Source of the DNA: Candidatus Woesearchaeota archaeon | GTDB lineage: Archaea; Nanobdellota; Nanobdellia; Woesearchaeales; GW2011-AR4 | DNA: 42,365 nucleotides | Assembly (NCBI GenBank): GCA_016177615.1 | Contig: JACOUX010000032.1 | Location: forward strand, 1 to 42,365 | Direction: 5' to 3' | Shown here: one piece after another, positions 17,624 through 24,951 of the stretch | Layout of the letters: each line of letters starts with the position of its first letter | Position numbering within the stretch: the stretch's first letter is position 1 | Position numbers and translations under genes: made by a program | The notes under the pieces: model-generated | The model's database searches: none | Told to the model about the DNA's origin: nothing | Seen by the model: only the letters and a program-made list of their open reading frames with translations

Positions 17624-18184
17624 ATGAAAACCGAAATAAAAGAGCCTATCCTGCATAAGAGAGATTCTATGGCTAAAGGTGAAATTCTGCAGAAAAGCAA
17701 TAAAATAAAAGAAAATCTTTTTAATCTTGAAGAATATAAAAAATCAAAAACAGTGATGTTCTTTGTCTCTTTTAATAATGAAGTTGATACGCATGAAATT
17801 ATTAAATCTGCATTAAAAAATAAGACAGTTGTCGTGCCAAAGGTCGTTCATCATGAGATTGAGCCGTCTTTGATAATTGATTTTGACAATCTTGTGCCTT
17901 CAGGCAGGTTTAATATTCCCGAGCCGATTGAGATAATGAAAATCGCGAACAAGAATATTAATATGGTATTGGTTCCTGGGATTGCCTTTGATAAAGAAGG
18001 ATACAGATTGGGCTATGGATTTGGATTTTATGACAAATTCCTTAAAAAAGTCCCTAAGGCAATAAAGATAGGATTGGCTTTTGATTTCCAGGTTGTTGGC
18101 AATGTGCCAAGAGAAAGCCATGATGTGCCTGTTGACTTGGTTGTGACGGAAGAAAAGATTGTTAAGTGTAAAAGAACATTATGA
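17624..18184 (+). CDS. 5-formyltetrahydrofolate cyclo-ligase
   Basis: 186 residues. The enzyme converts 5-formyl-THF to 5,10-methenyl-THF with ATP. The family signature G-Y-R-L-G-Y-G-F-G-F-Y-D-K-F-L is perfect (about 127-141). The N-terminal H-K-R-D and the conserved V-P-G-I-A-F-D-K-E-G-Y are also present. It overlaps the methyltransferase start by ATGA. Its presence implies that folate-type one-carbon cofactors are used. Confidence 0.92.
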   Translation: MKTEIKEPILHKRDSMAKGEILQKSNKIKENLFNLEEYKKSKTVMFFVSFNNEVDTHEIIKSALKNKTVVVPKVVHHEIEPSLIIDFDNLVPSGRFNIPEPIEIMKIANKNINMVLVPGIAFDKEGYRLGYGFGFYDKFLKKVPKAIKIGLAFDFQVVGNVPRESHDVPVDLVVTEEKIVKCKRTL

Positions 18185-18906
18185 AAAAACAGATAATGTA
18201 TAAAAAACTTGCAAAATATTATGATTTAATTTATTTTGATAAAGATTATAAAACCGAGTCAAAAATTATCAAAAAATTAATTCAAAAGTATAAGAAATCA
18301 AGAGGAAAAGAGCTTCTTGATGTAGCTTGCGGTACTGGGCATCACCTCGAATATTTGAAATCTGACTTTTCATGTATTGGAATCGATATTAACAATGAAA
18401 TGTTAAATGAGGCGAAACAGAAAGTCAAAAAAGTTATTTTCAAAAAGGCGGACATGGTTAATTTTGACCTTCATAAAAGATTTGATGTTATCATGTGTTT
18501 GTTTAGCTCCATTGGCTACGTAAGAACCTATAAATATTTGTCTAAGGCTATTCAAAACTTTTCAAGGTGTTTAAAAGCTGGTGGCATTCTGTTAATTGAG
18601 CCATGGTATAATAACCCTGCGTTTAAGCCAGGATTTCCATTTATGAGCACTTATAGCTCAAAAAACATAAAGATAGCCAGACAAAGCACTTCCAAGGTAA
18701 TTGGAAGCCTGTCGGTGCTTAGAATGCACTATTTGATTGCCGAGAAGGATAAAGAAGTAAAACATTATTCTGACGAGCATGAGCTAGGGCTTTTTGATAC
18801 AAGCAAAACATTGAAGATTATGGAACATGCAGGTTTACGTTCAAAATTTTTCAAGAATGGCTTGCGTACGGACAGAGGGCTTCTTATCGGTGTTAAAAGA
18901 AAGTAA
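18181..18906 (+). CDS. Class I SAM-dependent methyltransferase
   Basis: 241 residues. Motif I reads E-L-L-D-V-A-C-G-T-G-H-H (about 40-51), followed by the acidic ribose-binding G-I-D-I-N-N-E-M-L and A-D-M-V-N-F-D. The N-terminal Y-K-K-L-A-K-Y-Y-D-L-I-Y is typical of small-molecule methyltransferases in this class. The start overlaps the cyclo-ligase stop (ATGA), which suggests a link to one-carbon metabolism, but the acceptor cannot be read. The gene ends just before a convergent tRNA. Confidence 0.85.
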   Translation: MKKQIMYKKLAKYYDLIYFDKDYKTESKIIKKLIQKYKKSRGKELLDVACGTGHHLEYLKSDFSCIGIDINNEMLNEAKQKVKKVIFKKADMVNFDLHKRFDVIMCLFSSIGYVRTYKYLSKAIQNFSRCLKAGGILLIEPWYNNPAFKPGFPFMSTYSSKNIKIARQSTSKVIGSLSVLRMHYLIAEKDKEVKHYSDEHELGLFDTSKTLKIMEHAGLRSKFFKNGLRTDRGLLIGVKRK

Positions 18907-18908
18907 AA

Positions 18909-19002
18909 TGCGCAGGCCGGGACTTTCGCCAAATTTCCATTTGATTCGAACCCGGGTCTCAGCCTTGGCAAGGCCGAATCTTAACCACTGGACTACCCGC
19001 GC
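18909..19002 (-). tRNA. tRNA-Gly(GCC) with 22-nt intron in the T loop
   Basis: Read on the minus strand from 19002. The 7-bp acceptor pairs GCGCGGG with CCTGCGC (one G-U). The anticodon arm CGGCC-TTGCCAA-GGCTG gives anticodon GCC (18967-18969). The T arm is CCGGG-TTCGAA, then 22 extra bases (18923-18944), then T-CCCGG. Removing them restores a normal 7-base T loop and 5-bp T stem. The pre-tRNA folds a bulge-helix-bulge: outer helix CCGGG/CCCGG, 4-bp central helix TTCG/CGAA, 3-nt bulges AAT and AGT. The mature length is 72 nt with the discriminator A; CCA is not encoded. Confidence 0.9.
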
Positions 19003-19058
19003 AGTAAGAAAAGAGATTTTTACATCTGCTTATAAATATTATTGTTAAGGATAATAAA

Positions 19059-19146
19059 TGGGCCCGACCAGATTCGAACTGGCGACATTCACCTTTCAAA
19101 GATTTCTCCTGTAAGGGTGACGTCATAACCGCTAGACCACGAGCCC
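19059..19146 (-). tRNA. tRNA-Val(UAC) with 15-nt anticodon-loop intron
   Basis: Read on the minus strand from 19146. The acceptor GGGCTCG pairs with CGGGCCC. The D arm is GTC...GAC, the anticodon stem TCACC/GGTGA, and the T arm GCCAG-TTCGAAT-CTGGT. The anticodon is TAC (19111-19113). Fifteen extra bases (about 19095-19109) sit at the usual 37/38 intron position; removing them gives a 7-base loop and a 73-nt tRNA. The bulge-helix-bulge is weaker than in the neighbouring tRNA-Gly (G-U rich), and the exact boundary may shift by a base. CCA is not encoded. Confidence 0.88.
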
Positions 19147-19203
19147 AATAGGAAGATTTTGTATTAACAGAGTGTATAAAAAGGTTGCGAAAAAATTTTG
19201 GAA

Positions 19204-19212
19204 AAATATTTA
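19204..19212 (+). promoter_or_regulatory. TATA box of the small zinc-finger gene
   Basis: AAATATTTA about 29 nt upstream of ATG 19237. It supports that start over the in-frame ATG further upstream, which would lie on top of the box. Confidence 0.45.
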
Positions 19213-19236
19213 AACATGTTTTTTGGATACGCATTT

Positions 19237-19401
19237 ATGGCATTAAAGTTTGAATCCTACAGCCAGTTGGCAGATTTTATAGGCTCTACTGAAAAGAGAT
19301 TTTGCAAGGTGTGCCAAGAGCAGGCCTACCATATCCTCTCTGGATATAAGGATTACCACCACAGGCATGACTGTCTGAAATGCCGCCTGAAGAAGTTATA
19401 A
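19237..19401 (+). CDS. Small zinc-finger-like protein
   Basis: 54 residues from ATG 19237 (M-A-L-K-F-E-S-Y). It has C-K-V-C, then an H-x-x-H segment (Y-H-H-R-H-D) and C-L-K-C, a likely zinc-binding knuckle. The C-terminus is basic (C-R-L-K-K-L). The TATA box position selects this start and predicts a leaderless mRNA. It is monocistronic between the tRNAs and a convergent nuclease-like gene. Nucleic acid binding is plausible; no family is identified. Confidence 0.6.
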   Translation: MALKFESYSQLADFIGSTEKRFCKVCQEQAYHILSGYKDYHHRHDCLKCRLKKL

Positions 19402-19483
19402 AGTGGCAATGACAACCCAAAAAAAGCTATTAAGATATTCCTTAATTCCTTATATACAACTTGGATATTTCGTTCATTTTGCG

Positions 19484-19783
19484 TCAAATAGTAAGCAGCG
19501 CCTTCGAATTCCCGCAGTAGAAGTAGCTTCTTGAATTTTCAAGCTTCAGGTATTTCCTGATCCTTTCCAACTGCTTTTTTGCCTTCACAATCCTGAAGGA
19601 GCATTTAACCTCGTATAAATCCAGGCGATTTCCTTTCTTTGCCACTATGTCAATCTCGCCAAGGGACCTTTTGTGATGCTTTACCGGAACATTCAAAGAC
19701 AAAGAATCATATTCATTCTTGATTTTGCTGCTTAGCTCCAGCACATATCTATCGTGTTTGGACAGTTTTAAGCCTTTCATCAA
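19484..19783 (-). CDS. PD-(D/E)XK nuclease-like protein
   Basis: 99 residues. The core L-G-E-I-D-I-V-A-K-K-G-N-R-L-D-L-Y-E-V-K matches the PD-(D/E)XK nuclease signature: D of G-E-I-D, then E-V-K 12 residues later, preceded by an N-terminal helix with a conserved Glu. It resembles the UPF0102/YraN-like and Holliday-junction-resolvase-like groups, cut down in size. A TATA-like TATATAAA on the minus strand (about 19811-19819) sits about 30 nt upstream and is divergent from the scpA promoter. The substrate is unknown. Confidence 0.65.
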   Translation of the reverse strand: MMKGLKLSKHDRYVLELSSKIKNEYDSLSLNVPVKHHKRSLGEIDIVAKKGNRLDLYEVKCSFRIVKAKKQLERIRKYLKLENSRSYFYCGNSKALLTI

Positions 19784-19845
19784 AACACATTTTTAGTTTG
19801 GAGCAGCTAGTTTATATACATTTCGTTTTTCACTATCAAATGAAT

Positions 19846-19859
19846 AAATTTATATATAA
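19846..19859 (+). promoter_or_regulatory. TATA box of scpA
   Basis: AAATTTATATATAA centred about 26 nt upstream of ATG 19879. It fixes the scpA start at 19879 and argues against the longer frame opening at 19798, whose first codons overlap the promoter. Confidence 0.55.
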
Positions 19860-19878
19860 TTACTGCGAGAGAGATCAT

Positions 19879-20655
19879 ATGGAACAAAAGATAATAGACC
19901 CGCATGAGCGGATATTTAATATAATCTTCTCAAAAGCCGATGAAATAACCTGGCAGAGCATCATATTCGACCTTGTAAAGACCGAGCAGATGGACCCATG
20001 GGACATTGATGTCAGCATTCTGACCCAGAAATACATCGAAATGCTGCGCACGCTTAAGGAGCATGATTTCAGGGTTTCAGGAAAGGTCGTGCTTGCAGCA
20101 GCCATACTTCTCAAGCTCAAATCCAACAAGCTTGTCGGTGATGATTTAAGCGAGCTTGATCGGCTGCTTATGGGCGTTGAGGAAGAGATGGAAGAGCTTG
20201 GATTTGAAGAAACAGGGCAGCGAGAGAAACTAGGCGAAATTCCTGCATTGATTCCCAGAACACCCCAGCCAAGGAAGAGAAAGGTTTCAATCTTTGACCT
20301 TGTTGACGCACTTGAACGGGCATTGGAAGTCAAGAAGAGAAGGCTGCTTCATTCAATTCCCCCAATGAATTTGGAGGCGCCGAAGAAAAAGAAAGACATA
20401 ACAGAAATAATAAGGGAAGTATATGGGAGGATTAAGGCATTTTTTTACAGCGCTTTGCAGGGAAAATTGACATTTGCCAAGCTGCTGCCTTCTGAATCAA
20501 GGGACGACAAGGTCCATACTTTTATTCCGCTTCTTCACCTTGCGCAGCAGAACAAGATAGAGCTGGTGCAGGAAACTCCTTTTGGGGAGATTGAGGTTGT
20601 GCTGAAGAAGAAAGAGGGAAGCCCTCAGGCAGAATTGAAGCCTTCCCAGAATTGA
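19879..20655 (+). CDS. scpA: Segregation and condensation protein A
   Basis: 258 residues from ATG 19879. ScpA is the kleisin that bridges SMC heads in chromosome condensation. The N-terminal part W-Q-S-I-I-F-D-L-V-K-T-E-Q-M-D-P-W-D-I-D-V and A-A-A-I-L-L-K-L-K-S is the typical ScpA start. A charged middle linker with P-R-T-P-Q-P-R-K-R-K and a C-terminal winged-helix-like F-I-P-L-L-H-L-A-Q-Q-N-K-I-E-L follow. The upstream TATA box selects this start. No scpB or smc is in the window. Confidence 0.92.
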   Translation: MEQKIIDPHERIFNIIFSKADEITWQSIIFDLVKTEQMDPWDIDVSILTQKYIEMLRTLKEHDFRVSGKVVLAAAILLKLKSNKLVGDDLSELDRLLMGVEEEMEELGFEETGQREKLGEIPALIPRTPQPRKRKVSIFDLVDALERALEVKKRRLLHSIPPMNLEAPKKKKDITEIIREVYGRIKAFFYSALQGKLTFAKLLPSESRDDKVHTFIPLLHLAQQNKIELVQETPFGEIEVVLKKKEGSPQAELKPSQN

Positions 20656-20660
20656 CCTCT

Positions 20661-21206
20661 ATGATAAATATAAATATGGTAATTTTATACGGTTTTGTTC
20701 TAATAGCCCTGCTATTTTTTCTGTATTTTGAAAAAATTAAGAAGTTTTTTGTAAATGAGGCAAACTCAAATAATGAAAAATACCGAAAGATATGCCCAAA
20801 ATGCGGCTCGACTGATGTTCAAACAGACTTTTCCAATCCTGTTGTTTGGGCATATGGGGCTAATACAAAGTACAAGTGCAGATCATGTGGCCATATTTCG
20901 GCATTATTTCCAGAAATTTCAAAATATGAAATTAAAAGTTATAAAAAAGAACTGAAAAAGAAGATTGGCGAAGGTGTAATAAATGCAAAAAAGGAGCTGG
21001 TGGACATATCAAGCGGTTTTAGCATTGGCTTATTTGAGATGATTTTTATAGCAATTGGGTACATTTTTGTGCCGCTGATGCTTTTTTTGCATGAAGGCAG
21101 CTCAAGCCAAAATTCTAACATTATTGTGGTGATAAGTTCTATATGGTATTTGATTCTCGGATACTTTATATTCAAAATCGGAAGAAGCGCCTATCAAAGA
21201 AAATAA
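20661..21206 (+). CDS. Membrane protein with cytoplasmic zinc ribbon
   Basis: About 181 residues from ATG 20661; a TTG three codons earlier is possible but less likely. One membrane helix opens the protein (about 6-24). A zinc ribbon follows (I-C-P-K-C-G-S-T-D-V ... Y-K-C-R-S-C-G-H-I), then a Lys-rich helix and two further membrane helices (about 127-147 and 157-177). The ribbon resembles those of transcription factor S/TFIIB type but is membrane-tethered. The gene starts 5 nt after the scpA stop. The function is unknown. Confidence 0.6.
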   Translation: MININMVILYGFVLIALLFFLYFEKIKKFFVNEANSNNEKYRKICPKCGSTDVQTDFSNPVVWAYGANTKYKCRSCGHISALFPEISKYEIKSYKKELKKKIGEGVINAKKELVDISSGFSIGLFEMIFIAIGYIFVPLMLFLHEGSSSQNSNIIVVISSIWYLILGYFIFKIGRSAYQRK

Positions 21207-21256
21207 TTTAAGTTTGCCCGAAATCTATTTAAACACCGTCTTTTTCTGCAATACTG

Positions 21257-22240
21257 GTGGTTTTGTTGCTCAAAGAACATTTCAAGCTGATTTCCGGGAC
21301 TGCAAACAGGCCTCTCGCAGAGGAAGTTGCCAAAATTCTGAAAGTCCCTCTGACTCCGGTGGATATCAAAAGATTCCATGACGGCGAGATTTACTGCAGG
21401 GTGCTTGAAAGCGTAAGAGGCGCTGATGTCTTTATAATACAGCCCACTTCCCCTGACGCGAACCTGCATCTTATGGAGCTTCTGATAATGGCAGATGCAT
21501 TGAAGCGCTCATCCCCTCAAAGCATAACTGCAGTAATACCCTACTATGGATACTGCAGGCAGGACAAGAAGACAAAAGCCAGGGAGCCGATAACCGCAAA
21601 ATTAATTGCAAATTTGCTTGAGGTTGCTGGCGTGAAAAGGGTTATATTTTTTGACCTCCATGTTGCCCAGGTGCAGGGATTTTTTGACATACCAAGCGAC
21701 AACCTCGATGTAATCCCGGTTTTTGCGGATTATATTGCCAGAAAAAACCTGAAGGATGCTGTAATTGTAAGCCCTGATGCAGGCGGAGCGTCAAGGGCGA
21801 GGTCATATGCAAAAATACTAAATGCCCCGATAGCAATTGTTGACAAGAGAAGGCCTGAGGCAAATGTGGCTGCAGTTGAGAACGTGATTGGAAGCGTAAA
21901 GGGCAGGAATGCAATCATAATTGATGACATAATAGACACAGCAGGATCCATTACAGAGGCAGCAAACATATTGGTTAAATTCGGGGCAAAAGATGTTTAT
22001 GTTTTTGCAACTCATGGGCTGCTGTCAAGCCCTGCAATCGAAAGAATCCAAAACTCAAAGATTAAGGAAGTGATAGTTACAAATACAATAAGCCTTCCTG
22101 AGGGAAAAAGGATAAGCAAGCTGAAAGTCGTGTCAATAGCCCCATTGCTTGCGGAAGACATCAAAAGAACGCACGAGGGCCTTCCTATGGGAATTGTTTA
22201 TGAGGGGATGTATAGGAAACTGGAGAAAAAGATAAAATGA
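21257..22240 (+). CDS. prs: Ribose-phosphate pyrophosphokinase (PRPP synthetase)
   Basis: 327 residues, start GTG 21257 (nearby TTG codons are also possible). The enzyme makes PRPP from ribose 5-phosphate and ATP, the substrate of PurF. Diagnostic parts are S-G-T-A-N-R-P-L-A near the start, Y-Y-G-Y-C-R-Q-D-K-K (catalytic flexible loop), D-L-H-V-A-Q-V-Q-G-F-F, and the PRPP loop I-I-D-D-I-I-D-T-A-G-S-I-T-E-A. It overlaps the prefoldin gene by ATGA. Confidence 0.95.
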   Translation: MVLLLKEHFKLISGTANRPLAEEVAKILKVPLTPVDIKRFHDGEIYCRVLESVRGADVFIIQPTSPDANLHLMELLIMADALKRSSPQSITAVIPYYGYCRQDKKTKAREPITAKLIANLLEVAGVKRVIFFDLHVAQVQGFFDIPSDNLDVIPVFADYIARKNLKDAVIVSPDAGGASRARSYAKILNAPIAIVDKRRPEANVAAVENVIGSVKGRNAIIIDDIIDTAGSITEAANILVKFGAKDVYVFATHGLLSSPAIERIQNSKIKEVIVTNTISLPEGKRISKLKVVSIAPLLAEDIKRTHEGLPMGIVYEGMYRKLEKKIK

Positions 22241-22650
22241 CAGAAGAAAAGCAGAAAAAGGCGCAGGACATGTATATGGAGTTTCAGGCTCTCGACCAGC
22301 ACATCAAGCAGCTGCAAAGCCAGCTTGAAATGATAACCAGGCAGCTTTTCGAGCTTAGGTCAACAGCAAGCGCGCTGGAAGAACTCAAGGCAGTCAAAGA
22401 GGGCAAAGAGATATTTGTGCCTTTAAGCTCAGGAATTTTTGCCAAGGCAGCCATAAAAGACACTTCGGAATTGCTTGTAAACGTAGGCGCAAATGTAGTG
22501 GTGCAGCAGGACATAGCTTATGCAAAAAAGCTTATCATGAGCCAGGTTGAGGAAGTAGGCAAAGTGCAGAAGCAGATGATTGAAAACCTGGAGAAGACGG
22601 CAAACAGGGCAGCCCATCTTGAAATGGAGCTGCAGAAGATAGTGGGGTAA
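22237..22650 (+). CDS. pfdA: Prefoldin alpha subunit
   Basis: 137 residues. Two long coiled-coil helices (about 5-50 and 95-135) flank a beta hairpin region with F-V-P-L-S-S-G-I-F-A-K-A and L-L-V-N-V-G-A-N-V-V-V, the classic alpha-class prefoldin centre. Prefoldin captures unfolded proteins and passes them to the thermosome. The gene overlaps the prs stop by ATGA, so it is co-translated with it. The beta subunit is not in the window. Confidence 0.93.
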   Translation: MTEEKQKKAQDMYMEFQALDQHIKQLQSQLEMITRQLFELRSTASALEELKAVKEGKEIFVPLSSGIFAKAAIKDTSELLVNVGANVVVQQDIAYAKKLIMSQVEEVGKVQKQMIENLEKTANRAAHLEMELQKIVG

Positions 22651-22695
22651 GGATAAAATCAATTTAATATATTCTTTTTTATTCGACGATCCTCT

Positions 22696-23268
22696 ATGCT
22701 AAACCGCTTCGCCAAAGAAAAATCTGACTTTCTAAGCAAGAAAGACAAAAGCAGGAAAGGTTCAATAGATAAAGGCATCATTAGGTTGGTGAGCCTGATA
22801 AACTCTAAAAATGATTATTATACTACCAGCAGCTGCGCAGGCCGAATAGTCTTGCTGGAGATGCACTCTTCCAAGAAATACGAGTGCCACTGGATTCTGG
22901 CAAAGCATGAAAAAGTGAAGTTCAATGAAATTTTCAATGCCTTAAAAAATCATAAATCCAAAAATGAAGTTTGGCTGAAGCAGCAGCCTGTGATTCTGCA
23001 TGTTGCCTGCATGGATATTGAAGCGTCAAAAATGTTGCTTGAGTCTGCGCAAAAAGTTTTCAAAAGGTCCGGGATAATAAGCATAAAAGAAAACAAGGTC
23101 ATGCTTGAAGTCATAGGAAGCGAGCATCTTGAAACATTAATCAAAAAAGGCAGGATAATGCCTGATGAAGAATACCTGAAAGAGCTGGTTAAACGCGCAA
23201 ATTATAATTTTGGGGAGAATAGGAAGAAGATTGGTAAGTTTGAAAGATTATTGCAAAATATTCTTTAA
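22696..23268 (+). CDS. taw3: tRNA(Phe) wyosine-synthesis methyltransferase Taw3/TYW3
   Basis: 190 residues. TYW3 proteins N-methylate the tricyclic base at position 37 of tRNA-Phe. Recognisable parts are D-K-S-R-K-G-S-I-D near the start, the signature S-S-C-A-G-R-I-V-L-L, W-I-L-A-K-H-E-K-V and L-H-V-A-C-M-D-I-E-A-S-K. The family is confined to archaea and eukaryotes, which supports the lineage call. It stands 45 nt after the prefoldin gene on the same strand. Confidence 0.92.
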   Translation: MLNRFAKEKSDFLSKKDKSRKGSIDKGIIRLVSLINSKNDYYTTSSCAGRIVLLEMHSSKKYECHWILAKHEKVKFNEIFNALKNHKSKNEVWLKQQPVILHVACMDIEASKMLLESAQKVFKRSGIISIKENKVMLEVIGSEHLETLIKKGRIMPDEEYLKELVKRANYNFGENRKKIGKFERLLQNIL

Positions 23269-23269
23269 C

Positions 23270-23520
23270 TTAAAATAGAAAAACCGGAGCCGGAATTGGC
23301 TCGCACTCAGATAAAATTTTAGTCAATCTTGAAGAATCATTTGCCAATTCTCTCGCTTCTTCTGCCAATTCATAAGGCGAATTAAAGCCTATCTTAATTG
23401 AAGCCACATGTAGGTTTTGTAATCTTTTCTTTGGCTGGTTAGGCGCAACTAACACGATTACAATATCCCCTTGGTATTCTGTACCATTGGGCAGAGCGTG
23501 AGGCGACCAACTTTTTTCAT
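23270..23520 (-). pseudogene. Small protein gene, frameshifted at an A run next to its start
   Basis: On the minus strand the frame ending at 23270 stays open upstream and reads S-W-S-P-H-A-L-P-N-G-T-E-Y-Q-G-D-I-V-I-V-L-V-A-P-N-Q, but it has no ATG. The only ATG (23520-23518) is one base out of frame behind a run of six A; one extra A would give about 83 residues starting M-K-K-S-W-S-P. As written only a GTG at 23455 (61 residues) is available. The C-terminal half is an acidic helix (L-A-E-E-A-R-E-L-A) and ends hydrophobically. It is either decayed or a homopolymer sequencing error. The family is not recognised. Confidence 0.45.
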
Positions 23521-23609
23521 ATATCTTTTAAATAATCCAAATTAATCCCCAAATGTTAAGGAGTATTACATTATTTATAAAGATATATGTAAAAATAAGG
23601 TCAAGGGCA

Positions 23610-23620
23610 AAAATTTAAAT
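23610..23620 (+). promoter_or_regulatory. TATA box of the hicB relic
   Basis: AAAATTTAAAT, centred about 29 nt upstream of ATG 23644. It is the promoter left in front of the decayed HicB-like gene. Confidence 0.4.
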
Positions 23621-23643
23621 AGAGGCGCACTATCATTATTCTT

Positions 23644-23862
23644 ATGGCAAATGCATTTGACATTGTGGTTAATGAAGAACCATTAGGCAAAAAAAGATTT
23701 TCGTAGCTCATTGCTTAAACTTTGGGATAGCAAGGCAAGACAGTTGAAAAAGCCATGGAAAACATAAAGGATGCAATCAAGCTATACTTGGAAGAAAATC
23801 CCGAGGAGATGCCAAAAAGTGAAGGCCTGATGCCTCCAATGGCAACAAGAGTTTTTCTATGA
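23644..23862 (+). pseudogene. HicB-like antitoxin, decayed
   Basis: Pieces of a HicB-type protein appear in different frames. ATG 23644 gives M-A-N-A-F-D-I-V-V-N-E-E. A second frame gives F-V-A-H-C-L-N-F-G-I-A. The last frame gives G-K-T-V-E-K-A-M-E-N-I-K-D-A-I-K-L-Y-L-E and runs to TGA 23862. The order and content match HicB (F-V-A-H-C-P-x-L ... S-Q-G-x-T-x-E-E-A). A small deletion at the short repeat caag near 23730 explains the second shift. No hicA is seen beside it, so this is a dead antitoxin remnant. Confidence 0.65.
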
Positions 23863-23885
23863 TTTTTTCTTAGGTTTATTATAAA

Positions 23886-24584
23886 ATGCTAAATAAATTA
23901 AAAAGGGAGCTCAAACAGCATTCAAGCGCCAAGAAAGCCAAAATCTACGCCAGATTCTTCAAGACAGGGAAAGGCCAGTATGGTGAAGGCGATGTTTTTC
24001 TTGGTTTAACTGTTCCTGAGCAGAGGAGAATAGCGCAAAAATATGTTGATTTGGGCTTTGGCGGCATTAAACAACTGCTTCACAGCAAATATCACGAGCA
24101 CAGATTGACCGGATTATTTATTTTAGTCTATAAATATCAGAAAGCCGATGATGCTGAAAAACAAAAAACAATAGATTTCTACCTAAGGCACAGGCACCGG
24201 GGCAATAACTGGGACCTGATTGACTGCATAGCGGACAAGCTGCTGGGGAAGCACATAATCGGCAAAGATAAGTCATTGCTGTATGAATTTGCAAAATCTG
24301 AAAGCCTGTGGGACAGGAGAATTGCAATAATAGCAACATTTGAATTCATCCGAAACGGTAAATTTGAAGACACGATAAAGATAAGTGAGATTTTGCTGAA
24401 CGACAAGCATGACCTTATTCAGAAAGCGGTGGGGTGGATGCTGAGGGAAGCGGGGAAAAGAAATGGAAAAGTGCTGCTCAAGTTTCTTGACAGGCATCAC
24501 CAAAAAATGCCAAGGACTATGCTGAGGTATGCGGTTGAAAGGCTGGATGAAAAGAAAAGAATGTTTTACCTGGGAAAATTCTAA
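23886..24584 (+). CDS. AlkD-like DNA alkylation repair protein
   Basis: 232 residues. A HEAT-like repeat protein with the family motifs G-L-T-V-P-E-Q-R-R-I-A, the conserved N-N-W-D-L-I-D-C-I-A-D and L-W-D-R-R-I-A-I-I-A-T-F. AlkD enzymes are DNA glycosylases that remove bulky or cationic alkylated bases (7-methylguanine, 3-methyladenine) without flipping them. The Trp and Asp of N-W-D-L-I-D and the W-D-R-R segment correspond to catalytic-site residues of the family. It is monocistronic between two toxin-antitoxin loci. Confidence 0.88.
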   Translation: MLNKLKRELKQHSSAKKAKIYARFFKTGKGQYGEGDVFLGLTVPEQRRIAQKYVDLGFGGIKQLLHSKYHEHRLTGLFILVYKYQKADDAEKQKTIDFYLRHRHRGNNWDLIDCIADKLLGKHIIGKDKSLLYEFAKSESLWDRRIAIIATFEFIRNGKFEDTIKISEILLNDKHDLIQKAVGWMLREAGKRNGKVLLKFLDRHHQKMPRTMLRYAVERLDEKKRMFYLGKF

Positions 24585-24633
24585 ATCAAAACATTTATAT
24601 ATAAGTTTACGTTAAATCGTATTTGTAAACAAA

Positions 24634-24951
24634 ATGGCGCATCAATATGAAAATATAGCTGCAAGGGTTTCGGAATCAGTAGTGCATGACATAGACTATG
24701 TTGCGCAGGAGGAGAATACTGACAAGTCCAAGGTCATAAGGGAGCTTCTTTCGAATGCTATCAAGGAAAAGCTTTTGGAGCTTGCATTGACCAAGTATTC
24801 CAAAAGAAAAGTGTCATTGGGCAGGGCTGCAGAGCTGGCAAAAATGCCCCTCGCTGATTTCATGCTAAGGGCCGCAGAGAGAAGAATATCAATAAGCTAT
24901 TCACTGGATTCTCTAGAAGATGATTTCAGGTCGGCTTTAAAGGCAAAATGA
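24634..24951 (+). CDS. UPF0175-type antitoxin
   Basis: 105 residues. The N-terminus (A-A-R-V-S-E-S-V-V-H-D-I-D-Y-V-A and S-K-V-I-R-E-L-L) is a ribbon-helix-helix-like DNA-binding part. The C-terminal half (K-V-S-L-G-R-A-A-E-L-A-K-M-P-L-A-D-F) is the UPF0175 helix-turn-helix region. These proteins pair with PIN-like DUF3368 toxins, and one follows immediately with a 4-nt overlap. A TATA-like ACATTTATATATAAG precedes the gene (about 24590-24604). Autorepression is likely by analogy. Confidence 0.85.
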   Translation: MAHQYENIAARVSESVVHDIDYVAQEENTDKSKVIRELLSNAIKEKLLELALTKYSKRKVSLGRAAELAKMPLADFMLRAAERRISISYSLDSLEDDFRSALKAK

